Positions 41,622-49,997 of a stretch of 64,000 nucleotides of DNA are shown one piece after another (within the stretch, counting starts at the first letter, position 1; each line of letters opens with the position of its first letter). The position numbers were made by a program, and so were the translations under genes. The stretch comes from Ruminococcus sp. (GTDB lineage: Bacteria > Bacillota > Clostridia > Oscillospirales > Ruminococcaceae). The notes below the pieces were generated by a model. That model saw nothing but the letters and a program-made list of their open reading frames with translations. It ran no database searches and was not told the origin of the DNA. The DNA is taken from assembly GCF_019417665.1 (NCBI RefSeq), contig NZ_DXUU01000007.1:1-64000 (forward strand), written 5' to 3'.

Positions 41622-41660
41622 AAAAAAGGCGGCGTTCCGTGGGGGAATGCTGCCTTTTTC
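41622..41660 (+). terminator. Terminator of amt-glnK
   Basis: AAAAGGCGGCGTTCC and GGGAATGCTGCCTTTT form a 15-bp stem with one mismatch, followed by TTTTT. Confidence 0.88.
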
Positions 41661-41756
41661 ATGTATATGGGTGTTATGTGTTTGCAAAGCTTATGTCATT
41701 GGGCGGATTCATGGATTGTAAAATCAGAATTCACCTTTTCGGCAAACTGGAAATCG

Positions 41757-42143
41757 TTAAACTCCTAAAATATAAAATCCATTATAATTTTTAGCATCTT
41801 CCAACCATTTCAGTAAAACAAGGTAATCTTCTGGCTTTTTATTTTTTATTTTAGAAATTATCATATCAACTAATTCGGGCTTATAGTAATTTATACCATA
41901 AATATCTACAGTACCATTTTGCATATTGCTATATATTCCACAATCAAAAATGTTCCCATATATCATACTGAAATCTTCATATTCGTTTATATATAATGAA
42001 TCGAGTTCCCAATTTTTAATATTATCAACTGTTACAATTGATTCTATTTTAGAATTCAAAGGCATCTTACAGAACTGCAATTCTACATAACTCGAATCAC
42101 CATATTCACGTCTTTTCTCTTGAGAATCGAAGCTTAAAAACAT
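41757..42143 (-). CDS. Hypothetical protein, AT-rich
   Basis: The 128-residue protein (MFLSFDSQEKRREYG) is not recognised. It is acidic and rich in Tyr, Asn, Ile and Asp, with no signal peptide or membrane segment. A ribosome site (GAGGAAA) lies 6 nt before the ATG. Its base composition is far more AT-rich than the radical SAM gene 35 nt upstream, which suggests recent acquisition. The style is that of small immunity-type proteins, but no motif supports a specific family. Confidence 0.6.
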   Translation of the reverse strand: MFLSFDSQEKRREYGDSSYVELQFCKMPLNSKIESIVTVDNIKNWELDSLYINEYEDFSMIYGNIFDCGIYSNMQNGTVDIYGINYYKPELVDMIISKIKNKKPEDYLVLLKWLEDAKNYNGFYILGV

Positions 42144-42178
42144 ATTTTTTCCTCACAAATTCCGATTTATCTGACCTT

Positions 42179-43063
42179 TCACTCCACCTCAAAAGCCGGA
42201 ATATACCCCGCAGCCGCTGCCGACCGTTCCTGTCCATAGCCATTAAGCCCCAATTCCACCGCATGTTCCCGGACGGATTCATATTCAAAAGTTGCCGCCC
42301 GGCGGTTCAGATGCTTGTCCGGCAGCGGCATATCCGGCGGCGTATATTGCCCCATGAGACTGAGCAGAAACTGTTCCTTCGGTAGTGCCTCCGCCAGCCA
42401 GTCCAGCAGCGCCATGGATTCTTTCCGGTGTCCAGGCAGCACCAGATGCCGGACGATCAATCCACGCTCTAGCAGTGTCCCATTCCATTGCAGTGCGCCC
42501 ACCTGTTGGAACATGGTCATGATCGCCTTGGATGCTGTCTCAAAATAATCCGGACAGTTGGCATATGCCTTTGCTGTCTCCGGACTGTAAAATTTCAGGT
42601 CAGGCAGGTAGATATCCACCAGTCCGTCCAGCATTGCCAAAATCTCCGGGGATTCGTAGCCGCCGCAGTTCCATACCACGGGAATTTTCAGCTGTGGTTT
42701 TGCCAGTTCCAGCGCCTGTACGATCCACGGCGTATAGTGACTGCCGGTGACAAGATTGATATTGCACGCCTGTTCCGCCTGAAGCCGCAGAAACGTATCC
42801 GCTAGCTGTTCCACGGTCAGGACTTTTCCCACGGCAGAACGGCTGATCTCCCGGTTCTGGCAGAAGCAGCAGCCCAGAGTGCATCCGGCGAAAAATACTG
42901 TCCCCGAACCAGTCTCTCCGGAAATACACGGTTCTTCCCAGGGATGCAGTGCTGCACGTGCCACACGGATTTCCGTGCCGCAGTGACAATATCCCACAGT
43001 TTTTGTCCGGTCTGCACCGCATTGCCGGGGACAGAGGGTGCAGTGGGTCACATCGAAACTCAT
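42179..43063 (-). CDS. Radical SAM protein, PflA/PflX-like
   Basis: The 294-residue protein has an N-terminal Cys cluster (CTLCPRQCGADR, GYCHCG) and then the radical SAM motif AGCTLGCCFCQN (CxxxCxxC, about residues 59-70). The body fits the COG1313 group annotated as pyruvate formate-lyase activase-like proteins of unknown target. Its start overlaps the nspC stop by 4 nt (ATGA), so it is the last clear member of the polyamine operon. A polyamine role is not established. Confidence 0.8.
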   Translation of the reverse strand: MSFDVTHCTLCPRQCGADRTKTVGYCHCGTEIRVARAALHPWEEPCISGETGSGTVFFAGCTLGCCFCQNREISRSAVGKVLTVEQLADTFLRLQAEQACNINLVTGSHYTPWIVQALELAKPQLKIPVVWNCGGYESPEILAMLDGLVDIYLPDLKFYSPETAKAYANCPDYFETASKAIMTMFQQVGALQWNGTLLERGLIVRHLVLPGHRKESMALLDWLAEALPKEQFLLSLMGQYTPPDMPLPDKHLNRRAATFEYESVREHAVELGLNGYGQERSAAAAGYIPAFEVE

Positions 43064-44208
43064 GACAGCCGCCTCTCAAAATCCCGATAGCCGAATCGCT
43101 TCACCAGTTCCATTGTGCCGTCCTCGTGATACAAGAGAATATCCGGCAGGGGAATGCCGTTGAAAGTGTTATTCTTCACCATGGAATAAATCGCCATGTC
43201 ACAGAAAACCAGCTTGTCGCCGGGCTGCAGAGGATGGTCAAAGGAATAATCCCCGATGACGTCCCCGGCAAGGCAGGTATTTCCGGCAAGGCGGTAGGTA
43301 TGTTTTTTTTCGCCGGCAGTGCCACTGCCGATAATATGCGGACGATAAGGCATTTCCAGTACATCTGGCATGTGGCATGCAGCAGAGGCATCCAGAATGG
43401 CAATGTCCATGCCGTTGTGCACAATATCCAGCACCGATGCTACAAGATATCCGGCATTCAGAGCTACAGCTTCTCCCGGTTCCAGATAGACCTGCACGCC
43501 ATATTCCGACTGCACTCGGTCAATGCACCGCAGAAGACAGTCAATGTCGTAATCCTCCCGGGTGATATGATGACCGCCGCCGAAGTTTACCCATTTGCAC
43601 TGTCTCAGCCATAAGTCGAACTTGGGCAGCAAATGGTTAAGTGTACGTTCCAGTACATCGGAATTCTGCTCACACATGGTGTGGAAATGAATGCCCTCCA
43701 GACCGTTCAGGTCTTCCATCTGTTCCAGAGGAACACCCATCCGAGAGCCGGGGATGCAGGGGTTATACAGGTCAGTCTCCACCTCGGCATAGCCGGGATT
43801 GATGCGGATGCCGCAGGAAATGTGTCGAGGTGCAGATCCCACCTGGGCACGGTATTTGTGCCACTGTCCGAAAGAGTTGAATACAATGTGGTCAGCAATG
43901 TCCAACAGCTGGGTGAAGTCCTCCTGGGTGTAGGCAGGGGAGAATACGTGTACCTCCTTTCCGAAGCGTTCCCGTCCCAGTTTCGCCTCAAAAAGTCCGC
44001 TTGCCGTAGTGCCTGCCAGGTCATCCCGGATCAGGGGATAGGCGGAGAACATGGAAAATGCCTTTTGTGCCAGCAGAATCTTACAGCCGGTCTGTTCCTG
44101 GATACGGCACAGCAGAGCAGTGTTCTTTTTCAGCAGGCGTGCGTCCGTGATGTAGCACGGCGTGGAGAGATCGTTGATCGAAATATCAAACAGAGATGCA
44201 AAGTTCAT
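43060..44208 (-). CDS. nspC: Carboxynorspermidine/carboxyspermidine decarboxylase
   Basis: The start at 44208 (MNFASLF) follows AAAGGAG. The 382-residue protein is a fold III PLP decarboxylase: the PLP Lys in ILLAQKAFSMF, HFHTMCEQ, WVNFGGGHHITR, LEPGEAVALNAG and the C-terminal FCDMAIYSMVKNNTFNG with the active-site region. NspC removes CO2 from carboxyspermidine or carboxynorspermidine made by the dehydrogenase encoded upstream. A small DUF4288-like gene lies between the two. Confidence 0.92.
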   Translation of the reverse strand: MNFASLFDISINDLSTPCYITDARLLKKNTALLCRIQEQTGCKILLAQKAFSMFSAYPLIRDDLAGTTASGLFEAKLGRERFGKEVHVFSPAYTQEDFTQLLDIADHIVFNSFGQWHKYRAQVGSAPRHISCGIRINPGYAEVETDLYNPCIPGSRMGVPLEQMEDLNGLEGIHFHTMCEQNSDVLERTLNHLLPKFDLWLRQCKWVNFGGGHHITREDYDIDCLLRCIDRVQSEYGVQVYLEPGEAVALNAGYLVASVLDIVHNGMDIAILDASAACHMPDVLEMPYRPHIIGSGTAGEKKHTYRLAGNTCLAGDVIGDYSFDHPLQPGDKLVFCDMAIYSMVKNNTFNGIPLPDILLYHEDGTMELVKRFGYRDFERRLS

Positions 44209-44231
44209 GGGTAACTCCTTTCTTTGTGTAT

Positions 44232-44266
44232 GAAAGAAGCGTTCTGCGTAATGCGGAACGCTTTCT
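44232..44266. repeat. Inverted repeat upstream of nspC
   Basis: AAGCGTTCTGC and GCGGAACGCTT pair around GTAAT, between the DUF4288-like gene and nspC. There is only a weak T-run on the minus strand, so it may be an attenuator or processing site. Confidence 0.5.
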
Positions 44267-44270
44267 TGAT

Positions 44271-44636
44271 TTAGATTTCGTTTTGATCGGGGAAATACCG
44301 AAGGGGCAGCATTTCCTCTCGTGTAGATGAATCGCCGAGGCATTTTTCCAATTCCTTTTCAGAAAGTCCGAAACGATTTTGAAAAATTCTGGAATACACT
44401 TCCTGCACATCATCCTCTATATTATCAGATTGAAAGCAATCCAGATAATCCACGATAGAGCAATGTACTGTGTCGCCATACATATTTTTGCGTTGGGGTT
44501 CGATCATCCGGCTGACGTAGTTCTCTGCCTTTTGATAAGCCGCATCAAAAGAGTCGGCATCAACCTGCAAAATGGATTCCTCGTAGAAAATCTGTTCCCG
44601 GATGGTGTATTTGAGAAGTAGTTTTACGTGGTACAT
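44271..44636 (-). CDS. Small protein resembling DUF4288
   Basis: The 121-residue protein starts MYHVKLLLKYTIREQIFYEESI and has DADSFDAAYQKAENYVSRMI, the strand-strand-helix opening of DUF4288 proteins. The rest is acidic and helical. It has no signal peptide. It lies 22 nt after the dehydrogenase-DUF1232 gene within the polyamine operon. The role is unknown. Confidence 0.5.
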   Translation of the reverse strand: MYHVKLLLKYTIREQIFYEESILQVDADSFDAAYQKAENYVSRMIEPQRKNMYGDTVHCSIVDYLDCFQSDNIEDDVQEVYSRIFQNRFGLSEKELEKCLGDSSTREEMLPLRYFPDQNEI

Positions 44637-44658
44637 TATTACGATCCGTTCACTGTTT

Positions 44659-46320
44659 TTAAATCACAACTTTGTTATTGTCCTCACGCCATTTCAGATA
44701 TTCTTTTACATCTGACTCCACTAATTTCCAACACGCAGCAACTACGGCAGCATCATCAAAATAGCCAATAACCGGGATGCTGTCAGGTACAAGATCAATC
44801 GGAGATACAAAATAGAGCAAAGCACTGGTAATTGCGATGATAGTTCCCAATGGTAAATCAGTGTATTCCTTTTCGATGTAGCTTTTTAACAATGAAACCA
44901 TCGCAGGAATATAAGATAACTTCTCACCTAAAACAGGAATTGATTTCAGCTTCTTTTCAAGCCTTTGTAAGAATCGTTCCATTTTTTCTCGATTCTTCAA
45001 AATTTTCTCAGCTTTTTTATATCCTTTCTCCAATTCTTCCTGCGCTTTTTTTTCATCGAAAACTTGTTCGATGTTCTCATATATTTTAGGATTTTTTTCT
45101 TGACTTTCAGGAACATTTTCATCCACCAGCACCGGATCAAAATTCTCCGTCCAGGGCAGACCCCACTTGTTCAGTGCTTCCATAAACGGATCAGGATCGA
45201 ATTCCTCCACATTATACACGCCCGGCTTTTTCCACTTGCCGGTCATGACCATCATTGCCCCGATCATTGCCGGAACACCTGTGGTATAGGAGACAGCCTG
45301 AGAGCCGACTTCCTTGTAGCATTCCTGATGGTCGCAGACGTTATACACATAGTAATTCACAGGCTTACCGTCCTTGACACCCTGACAGATACAGCCGATA
45401 TTGGTCTTGCCCACCGTGCGGGGACCCAGGGATGCCGGATCGGGGAGTACTGCCTTCAGGAACTGCAGAGGAACAATTTCTTTGCCCTCGTACAGGATGG
45501 GTTCAATGGAAGTCATGCCCACATTTTCCAGACACTTCAGATGCGTCAGGTAGCTCTGACCGAAGGTCATAAAGAACCGGATGCGTTTGATGCCGTGGAT
45601 ATTCAGCGCCAGGGACTCCAGTTCCTCGTGATGCAGCAGGTACATATCCTTTTCGCCAACCTGATCGAAGTCATACACACGCTTGATCTCCATGGGCTCT
45701 GTTTCCACCCACTGACCGTTTTCGATATAGCTGCCCTTTGCGGAAACCTCACGGATATTGATTTCCGGGTTGAAGTTGGTGGCAAAGGGATAGCCATGAT
45801 CGCCGCCGTTGCAGTCCAGAATGTCAATATAGTGAATCTCATCGAAATAATGCTTCTGTGCATAAGCGCAGAATACGCCGGTTACACCCGGATCAAAGCC
45901 GCTGCCCAGCAGTGCGGTAATGCCGGCTTTTTCGAATTTTTCCCGGTATGCCCACTGCCATTTGTATTCGAACTTTGCCGTATCCTCCGGCTCATAGTTG
46001 GCAGTGTCCACATAGTCCGTCTTTGTGGCAAGGCAGGCATCCATAATGGTCAGATCCTGATAGGGAAGTGCCACGTTAATGACGATATCCGGCTTTTCCT
46101 GTTCGATCAGAGCGATAAGCTGGTTCACGTCGTTGGCATCCACCTGTGCCGTAGTGATCTTTGTGGAAGTCTTATCCTGCAATTCTTCCTTGAACTTATC
46201 GCACTTGGATTTGGTACGGCTGGCAATGCAGATCTCCGTGAATACCTCGCTGTTCTGACAGCACTTGTGAATGACTACTCCGGCAACGCCGCCGGCTCCG
46301 ATAATCAATGCTTTTCCCAT
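44659..46320 (-). CDS. Carboxyspermidine dehydrogenase-like protein fused to a DUF1232 domain
   Basis: Residues 1-405 match the saccharopine dehydrogenase-like carboxy(nor)spermidine dehydrogenases: Rossmann GAGGVAGVV near 8, NVALPYQDL, GFDPGVTGVFCAY, CNGGDHGYPFATNFN and TTGVPAMIGAMM. These reductively couple a diamine with aspartate semialdehyde using NADPH. The usual family length is about 400. Here about 148 more residues follow in frame: a Lys/Glu-rich coiled-coil (about 410-460) and a DUF1232/YkvA domain (about 484-545; LLYFVSPIDLVPDSIPVIGYFDDAAVV). DNA encoding the extension (44660-45110) is clearly more AT-rich than the enzyme part. GGAGG precedes the ATG. Confidence 0.85.
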   Translation of the reverse strand: MGKALIIGAGGVAGVVIHKCCQNSEVFTEICIASRTKSKCDKFKEELQDKTSTKITTAQVDANDVNQLIALIEQEKPDIVINVALPYQDLTIMDACLATKTDYVDTANYEPEDTAKFEYKWQWAYREKFEKAGITALLGSGFDPGVTGVFCAYAQKHYFDEIHYIDILDCNGGDHGYPFATNFNPEINIREVSAKGSYIENGQWVETEPMEIKRVYDFDQVGEKDMYLLHHEELESLALNIHGIKRIRFFMTFGQSYLTHLKCLENVGMTSIEPILYEGKEIVPLQFLKAVLPDPASLGPRTVGKTNIGCICQGVKDGKPVNYYVYNVCDHQECYKEVGSQAVSYTTGVPAMIGAMMVMTGKWKKPGVYNVEEFDPDPFMEALNKWGLPWTENFDPVLVDENVPESQEKNPKIYENIEQVFDEKKAQEELEKGYKKAEKILKNREKMERFLQRLEKKLKSIPVLGEKLSYIPAMVSLLKSYIEKEYTDLPLGTIIAITSALLYFVSPIDLVPDSIPVIGYFDDAAVVAACWKLVESDVKEYLKWREDNNKVVI

Positions 46321-46341
46321 GATTATACCTCCAAATTATAT

Positions 46342-47217
46342 TTAACAACAATCCCAGTTATAAATCACATCGCTGAAATCACAGCGTCTGAGATTTTCCC
46401 GATTGATAAAGAAATTGCAGATGCCGGCATCGCCCCATAAGATCTTGTCCTCGCCGTCTCCGAATTCGCTGTCCAGCTGGAACAGCAGCACTTCATGGCT
46501 GTCGTCCTCACTGCGGGGATCCCACTGAGTGAATCCAGGATAACCGCCGATCTTGTGACCGAAACCGTTTTTGTCCTCATCTTCAAAATCTGTCGGATCG
46601 TCCAGCAAGTCTTCTGCTTCGTCTGGGTAATATTTTTGTACCAGTTTTGTGATACGACTGTCGAAATGGCAATCGCAGACAGAAATTGTATCTGTTTCCG
46701 CAGAAAATGCTAGTCCATAACAGTCAAACACCGGAAAATAACAATCGTCGTCCGAAGTATCACTGTGCATTTTCCCACGCACCTTGTCCTCGGTGACAGT
46801 TCTGTCCACATCTTTGTAATAAAGCACCCGAAAGGTGTTCTGCCTGGTGTTATCTTCAAAATCCAGTCCGTAGACATCATTGTTCAAGATCCAGAATTGC
46901 AGCAGACCCTGGTGGGGAAAATCTTCCAATGTAATTTTTGTGCAGTCGATCTGTGCCAGAAGCTGCAATTCCTTGCCCTCACTGTCTTGAGGAATCTGCC
47001 CGTCATGAGGCACATAGCCAATTCCGCCCACCTTGCTGTCTAACAATCCTGGCTTGGTATCCGTCAGTTTCAGCATCATACAATGCACTGCCGTCTTTTG
47101 CAGGATTTCGTCCCGGATGTCATCGACGGTATGAAGACCGGCTTTGTGAATGGCTTCCAGTTCTTTCATTTCCTTTGCCACATCGTTTTTTTTCTTGAAA
47201 AAATCAAATAAGCCCAT
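46342..47217 (-). CDS. DUF1963 (YwqG-like) protein
   Basis: The 291-residue protein has the YwqG features KVGGIGYVPHDGQIPQDSEGKELQLLAQIDC (about 62-92), GLLQFWI, and the C-terminal KIGGYPGFTQWDPR with HEVLLFQLDSEFG and WGDAGICNFFINRENL. The function of the family is unknown. AAGGAG precedes the start. It sits between speE and the dehydrogenase, where other Firmicutes clusters often carry agmatinase. Confidence 0.8.
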   Translation of the reverse strand: MGLFDFFKKKNDVAKEMKELEAIHKAGLHTVDDIRDEILQKTAVHCMMLKLTDTKPGLLDSKVGGIGYVPHDGQIPQDSEGKELQLLAQIDCTKITLEDFPHQGLLQFWILNNDVYGLDFEDNTRQNTFRVLYYKDVDRTVTEDKVRGKMHSDTSDDDCYFPVFDCYGLAFSAETDTISVCDCHFDSRITKLVQKYYPDEAEDLLDDPTDFEDEDKNGFGHKIGGYPGFTQWDPRSEDDSHEVLLFQLDSEFGDGEDKILWGDAGICNFFINRENLRRCDFSDVIYNWDCC

Positions 47218-47232
47218 GGCTTTCTCCTTATG

Positions 47233-48093
47233 TCAGTTTCGGCCTGTCGCTTCCCGCAGTGCATCCCGGACATTATTCGGGATGGCAAAGCAGCCCTGAT
47301 GCAGGATGGTGTTATAATACCGTGTTTTCAGTCCCAGACTATTCCACCAGTCCGCTTGCAAATCCTGACGTGGGTCAAACTTTTTGGATGCAAAGCCAAA
47401 GAGCCAATGCCCGGAAGGATATGTGGGGATATGCGCCTGATAGACCAGGGCGATGGGGAAGAAGTGCTTGATACGGCTGTGGGCACGCTTCATGGCGTTG
47501 GAATAGGACGTGTAAAAGGTACTCTCGTGCTGGTTGACCAGAATGCCGTCAGGGGAGAGTGCCTTGTAGCAGTTGCCGTAAAATTCCTTGGTGAACAGTC
47601 CCTCGCCTACGCCGAAGGGGTCGGTGGAATCTACGATAATGAGGTCATAGGCGTTTTCCATTTTGCGGACAAACCGCAGACCGTCCTGGTAGTAGATATG
47701 CACTCGTGGGTCGTCCAGGCTGCACGCTGTAAAGGGCAGGTATTCCTTTGCCAGATGCACCACCATTTCGTCGATTTCCACCATGTCGATGTGCTCGATA
47801 GTGGAATACCGGCAAAGTTCCCGGACGGTGCCGCCGTCTCCTGCGCCGATAACCAGTACCCGCTTGATGTCCGGGTTGGTTGCCATGGGGATGTGGGTGA
47901 TCATTTCGTGGTAGATGTACTCGTCCTTTTCCGTCACCATGAGCAGTCCGTCCAGCGTCATGATACGGCCGAATTCTACGGAATCAAATACGTCGATTCG
48001 CTGGAATTCGCTTTGCACGCTTGCGAGTTGTTTGTCGATGCGGATGGACAGCCGCACGTTTTCGGTGTGATTTTCGGTGTACCAAATGTCCAT
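47233..48093 (-). CDS. speE: Spermidine synthase
   Basis: The 286-residue aminopropyltransferase shows the family motifs VLVIGAGDGGTVREL (about 85-99), IDEMVVHLAKEYLP, DGLRFV and the active-site IIVDSTDPFGVGEGLFTKEFY (about 150-170). It transfers the aminopropyl group from decarboxylated SAM to putrescine or another diamine. AAAGGAG precedes the ATG. It acts with speD at the head of the operon. Confidence 0.94.
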   Translation of the reverse strand: MDIWYTENHTENVRLSIRIDKQLASVQSEFQRIDVFDSVEFGRIMTLDGLLMVTEKDEYIYHEMITHIPMATNPDIKRVLVIGAGDGGTVRELCRYSTIEHIDMVEIDEMVVHLAKEYLPFTACSLDDPRVHIYYQDGLRFVRKMENAYDLIIVDSTDPFGVGEGLFTKEFYGNCYKALSPDGILVNQHESTFYTSYSNAMKRAHSRIKHFFPIALVYQAHIPTYPSGHWLFGFASKKFDPRQDLQADWWNSLGLKTRYYNTILHQGCFAIPNNVRDALREATGRN

Positions 48094-48141
48094 GGGGATC
48101 TCCTTTCTGTTTGGGGTGGGGGAGATAAATTGGAAGTTATG

Positions 48142-48327
48142 CTATTTACTTCTTGTATTCATACGGTATATCAAAACACTACCCATAGCTGAAATGAAAT
48201 AGAACACAAAACTTATTATATTGTTATTTACTATTTTAGGTATAAAGTTTTCAAGCGTAATCTTTATAATAAGTATTATAATAATCAACAAAGCACATTC
48301 TCCAACGATAATAAATCCTTTTTTCAT
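48142..48327 (-). CDS. Small two-helix membrane protein, AT-rich
   Basis: The 61-residue product starts at 48327 after GGAGG. It has two hydrophobic segments (about 7-25 and 38-55) and a basic end. It is unrecognised. Its base composition is markedly AT-rich compared with speE and the decarboxylase on either side, so it is likely an insertion into the operon. Confidence 0.5.
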   Translation of the reverse strand: MKKGFIIVGECALLIIIILIIKITLENFIPKIVNNNIISFVFYFISAMGSVLIYRMNTRSK

Positions 48328-48329
48328 AG

Positions 48330-48401
48330 TCAACCTCCATGACTAATTTTATCACTTTTAAAAATTTCGATTTGCCGTTTTACACACTCAACTGTTTCCA
48401 A
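48330..48401 (-). CDS. Possible 23-codon ORF before the small membrane protein
   Basis: A TTG-start reading frame follows AAGGAGAG and ends 2 nt before the ATG at 48327. It could couple translation of the downstream gene, or be fortuitous. Confidence 0.25.
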   Translation of the reverse strand: METVECVKRQIEIFKSDKISHGG

Positions 48402-48419
48402 TATCTCTCCTTGATATCC

Positions 48420-48542
48420 TCAAACTGCTGTTCCTTCATTTACTCGATCTTTTTCTTTCGCTTGATCTGCAAAATACATCGGTATCTGCATCACAAATAA
48501 AATTGAAAGTACGCTTTCTTGTACTTTGGTTTTTGGCGTCAT
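48420..48542 (-). CDS. Possible 40-residue ORF overlapping the decarboxylase stop
   Basis: The frame MTPKTKVQESVLSILFVMQI begins in an ATGA overlap with the decarboxylase stop at 48539, a layout typical of translational coupling. It has one hydrophobic stretch and no ribosome site of its own. It may be the remnant of a larger gene. Confidence 0.3.
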   Translation of the reverse strand: MTPKTKVQESVLSILFVMQIPMYFADQAKEKDRVNEGTAV

Positions 48543-49984
48543 TTCACCACATTCAGCTTTGTAATCTCCATATCCTGCGACCCCGTCAGGGAACAGCCCT
48601 TTTCCTTGGCATATTGAATGTAATCCACAATGTCCGCCGTGATGCGCTCGCCCGGTGCCAGAATGGGTATTCCTGGAGGATAGCACATGACAAACTCACT
48701 GCAAATCTCGCCCACGCTCTGTTCCAGGGCAACTGCCTTTTTCTCTGCATAAAACGCCTGCTGGGGCGGCAGTGCCACATCCGGCGCTAAGTATTCGCTC
48801 TGGAGCATTCCCGTGGGATCGCCACCGTACAGCCGTTTAATTTCCGACAATGCAGAAATGAGCCGCTCGATCTCCAGGGCACGGTCTCCAGCAGTGACGA
48901 TGGCAAGGATATTGCCGATGTCGCCGAACTCGATCTGGATGCCGTATTCGTCTCGGAGCAGGTCGTATACCTCAATGCCTGCAAGCCCAGTGTTTCTCGT
49001 GTGAATGGACAGCTTCGTCCGATCAAAGGCATAGAATGAATCGCCGTTGCAAAGCTCATCACCGTAGACATAATAGCCGCCGATGCGGTTGATCTCTTCT
49101 CTGGCATAATCCACGTACTGCACCGCTTTCCGGTACATTTCCCGTCCGTTCAGCGCCAGATTCCGCCGTGCAATATCCAGGGATACCATGAGCAGATAGG
49201 ATGCACTGGTGGTCTGGGTCAGGTTAATGACCTGGCGTACATAGTCGGCATTGACGCTCTCTGCGCACAGAAGCATGGCACTCTGGGTCAAAGAACCGCC
49301 GGTCTTGTGAATGCTCACTGAAGCCATATCCGCACCTGCTGCCATGGCAGAGCAGGGGAGATTTTCCCCGAAATAGAAGTGGGTTCCGTGTGCCTCGTCA
49401 GCTAAGAGCAGCATTCCATGGTCATGCGCCAGCTTTGCAATGCGCCGGATATCCGGACAGACGCCGTAATAGGTGGGATTGTTCACCAACACTGCCTTGG
49501 CATCCGGATTTTCCAAAATCGCCTTTTCCACAGCTTTCACGGACATGCCTAAGGGAATACCCAGATCTTTGTTTTCGTCTGGATCTACATAAACCGGAAC
49601 AGCGCCGTTCACAACCAAAGCATTGATGGCACTCCGGTGGACATTCCGGGGCATGATCAGTTTTTCCCCGGCTTTGCAGGCGGACATGATCATTGCCTGT
49701 GATGCACCTGTTGCGCCATTGATAATAAAAAAGGCATTTGCTGCACCGAATGCCTCTGCTGCCAGTGCCTGGGCGTTTCGGAGTACCGACACGGGATGGC
49801 ATAGATTGTCCAAATTCTTCATAGAATTCACATCGATCTGCACACAGCGGTCTCCCAGAAAGTCCGCCAGTTCCCGGTTTCCTCTGCCGCCCTTATGTCC
49901 GGGAACATCAAACCGCACCACACGGTTCATGAGATGTTCTTTCAGCGCATCCATCAGGGGTGCATCCTGTTGTGTCAAATCCAT
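48539..49984 (-). CDS. speA: Orn/Lys/Arg decarboxylase family enzyme (fold I, PLP)
   Basis: The 481-residue protein matches the short Firmicutes members of this family: RFDVPGHKGGRGN near 23, NGATGASQAMIMSAC, DEAHGTHFYFGENLP, the PLP Lys in SIHKTGGSLTQSA, and a C-terminal domain with MCYPPGIPILAPGE. In Bacillus the equivalent is biosynthetic arginine decarboxylase; lysine decarboxylase is the alternative. GAGGAG precedes the ATG. No agmatinase gene follows in the operon, so the amine product (agmatine or cadaverine) is uncertain. Confidence 0.88.
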   Translation of the reverse strand: MDLTQQDAPLMDALKEHLMNRVVRFDVPGHKGGRGNRELADFLGDRCVQIDVNSMKNLDNLCHPVSVLRNAQALAAEAFGAANAFFIINGATGASQAMIMSACKAGEKLIMPRNVHRSAINALVVNGAVPVYVDPDENKDLGIPLGMSVKAVEKAILENPDAKAVLVNNPTYYGVCPDIRRIAKLAHDHGMLLLADEAHGTHFYFGENLPCSAMAAGADMASVSIHKTGGSLTQSAMLLCAESVNADYVRQVINLTQTTSASYLLMVSLDIARRNLALNGREMYRKAVQYVDYAREEINRIGGYYVYGDELCNGDSFYAFDRTKLSIHTRNTGLAGIEVYDLLRDEYGIQIEFGDIGNILAIVTAGDRALEIERLISALSEIKRLYGGDPTGMLQSEYLAPDVALPPQQAFYAEKKAVALEQSVGEICSEFVMCYPPGIPILAPGERITADIVDYIQYAKEKGCSLTGSQDMEITKLNVVK

Positions 49985-49997
49985 ACCGCAAGTCTCC

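Noticed and set aside
45064..46440. 458-codon plus-strand frame opposite the dehydrogenase gene
   Set aside because: It mirrors the GC-rich enzyme part, and the real gene has Rossmann and family motifs.
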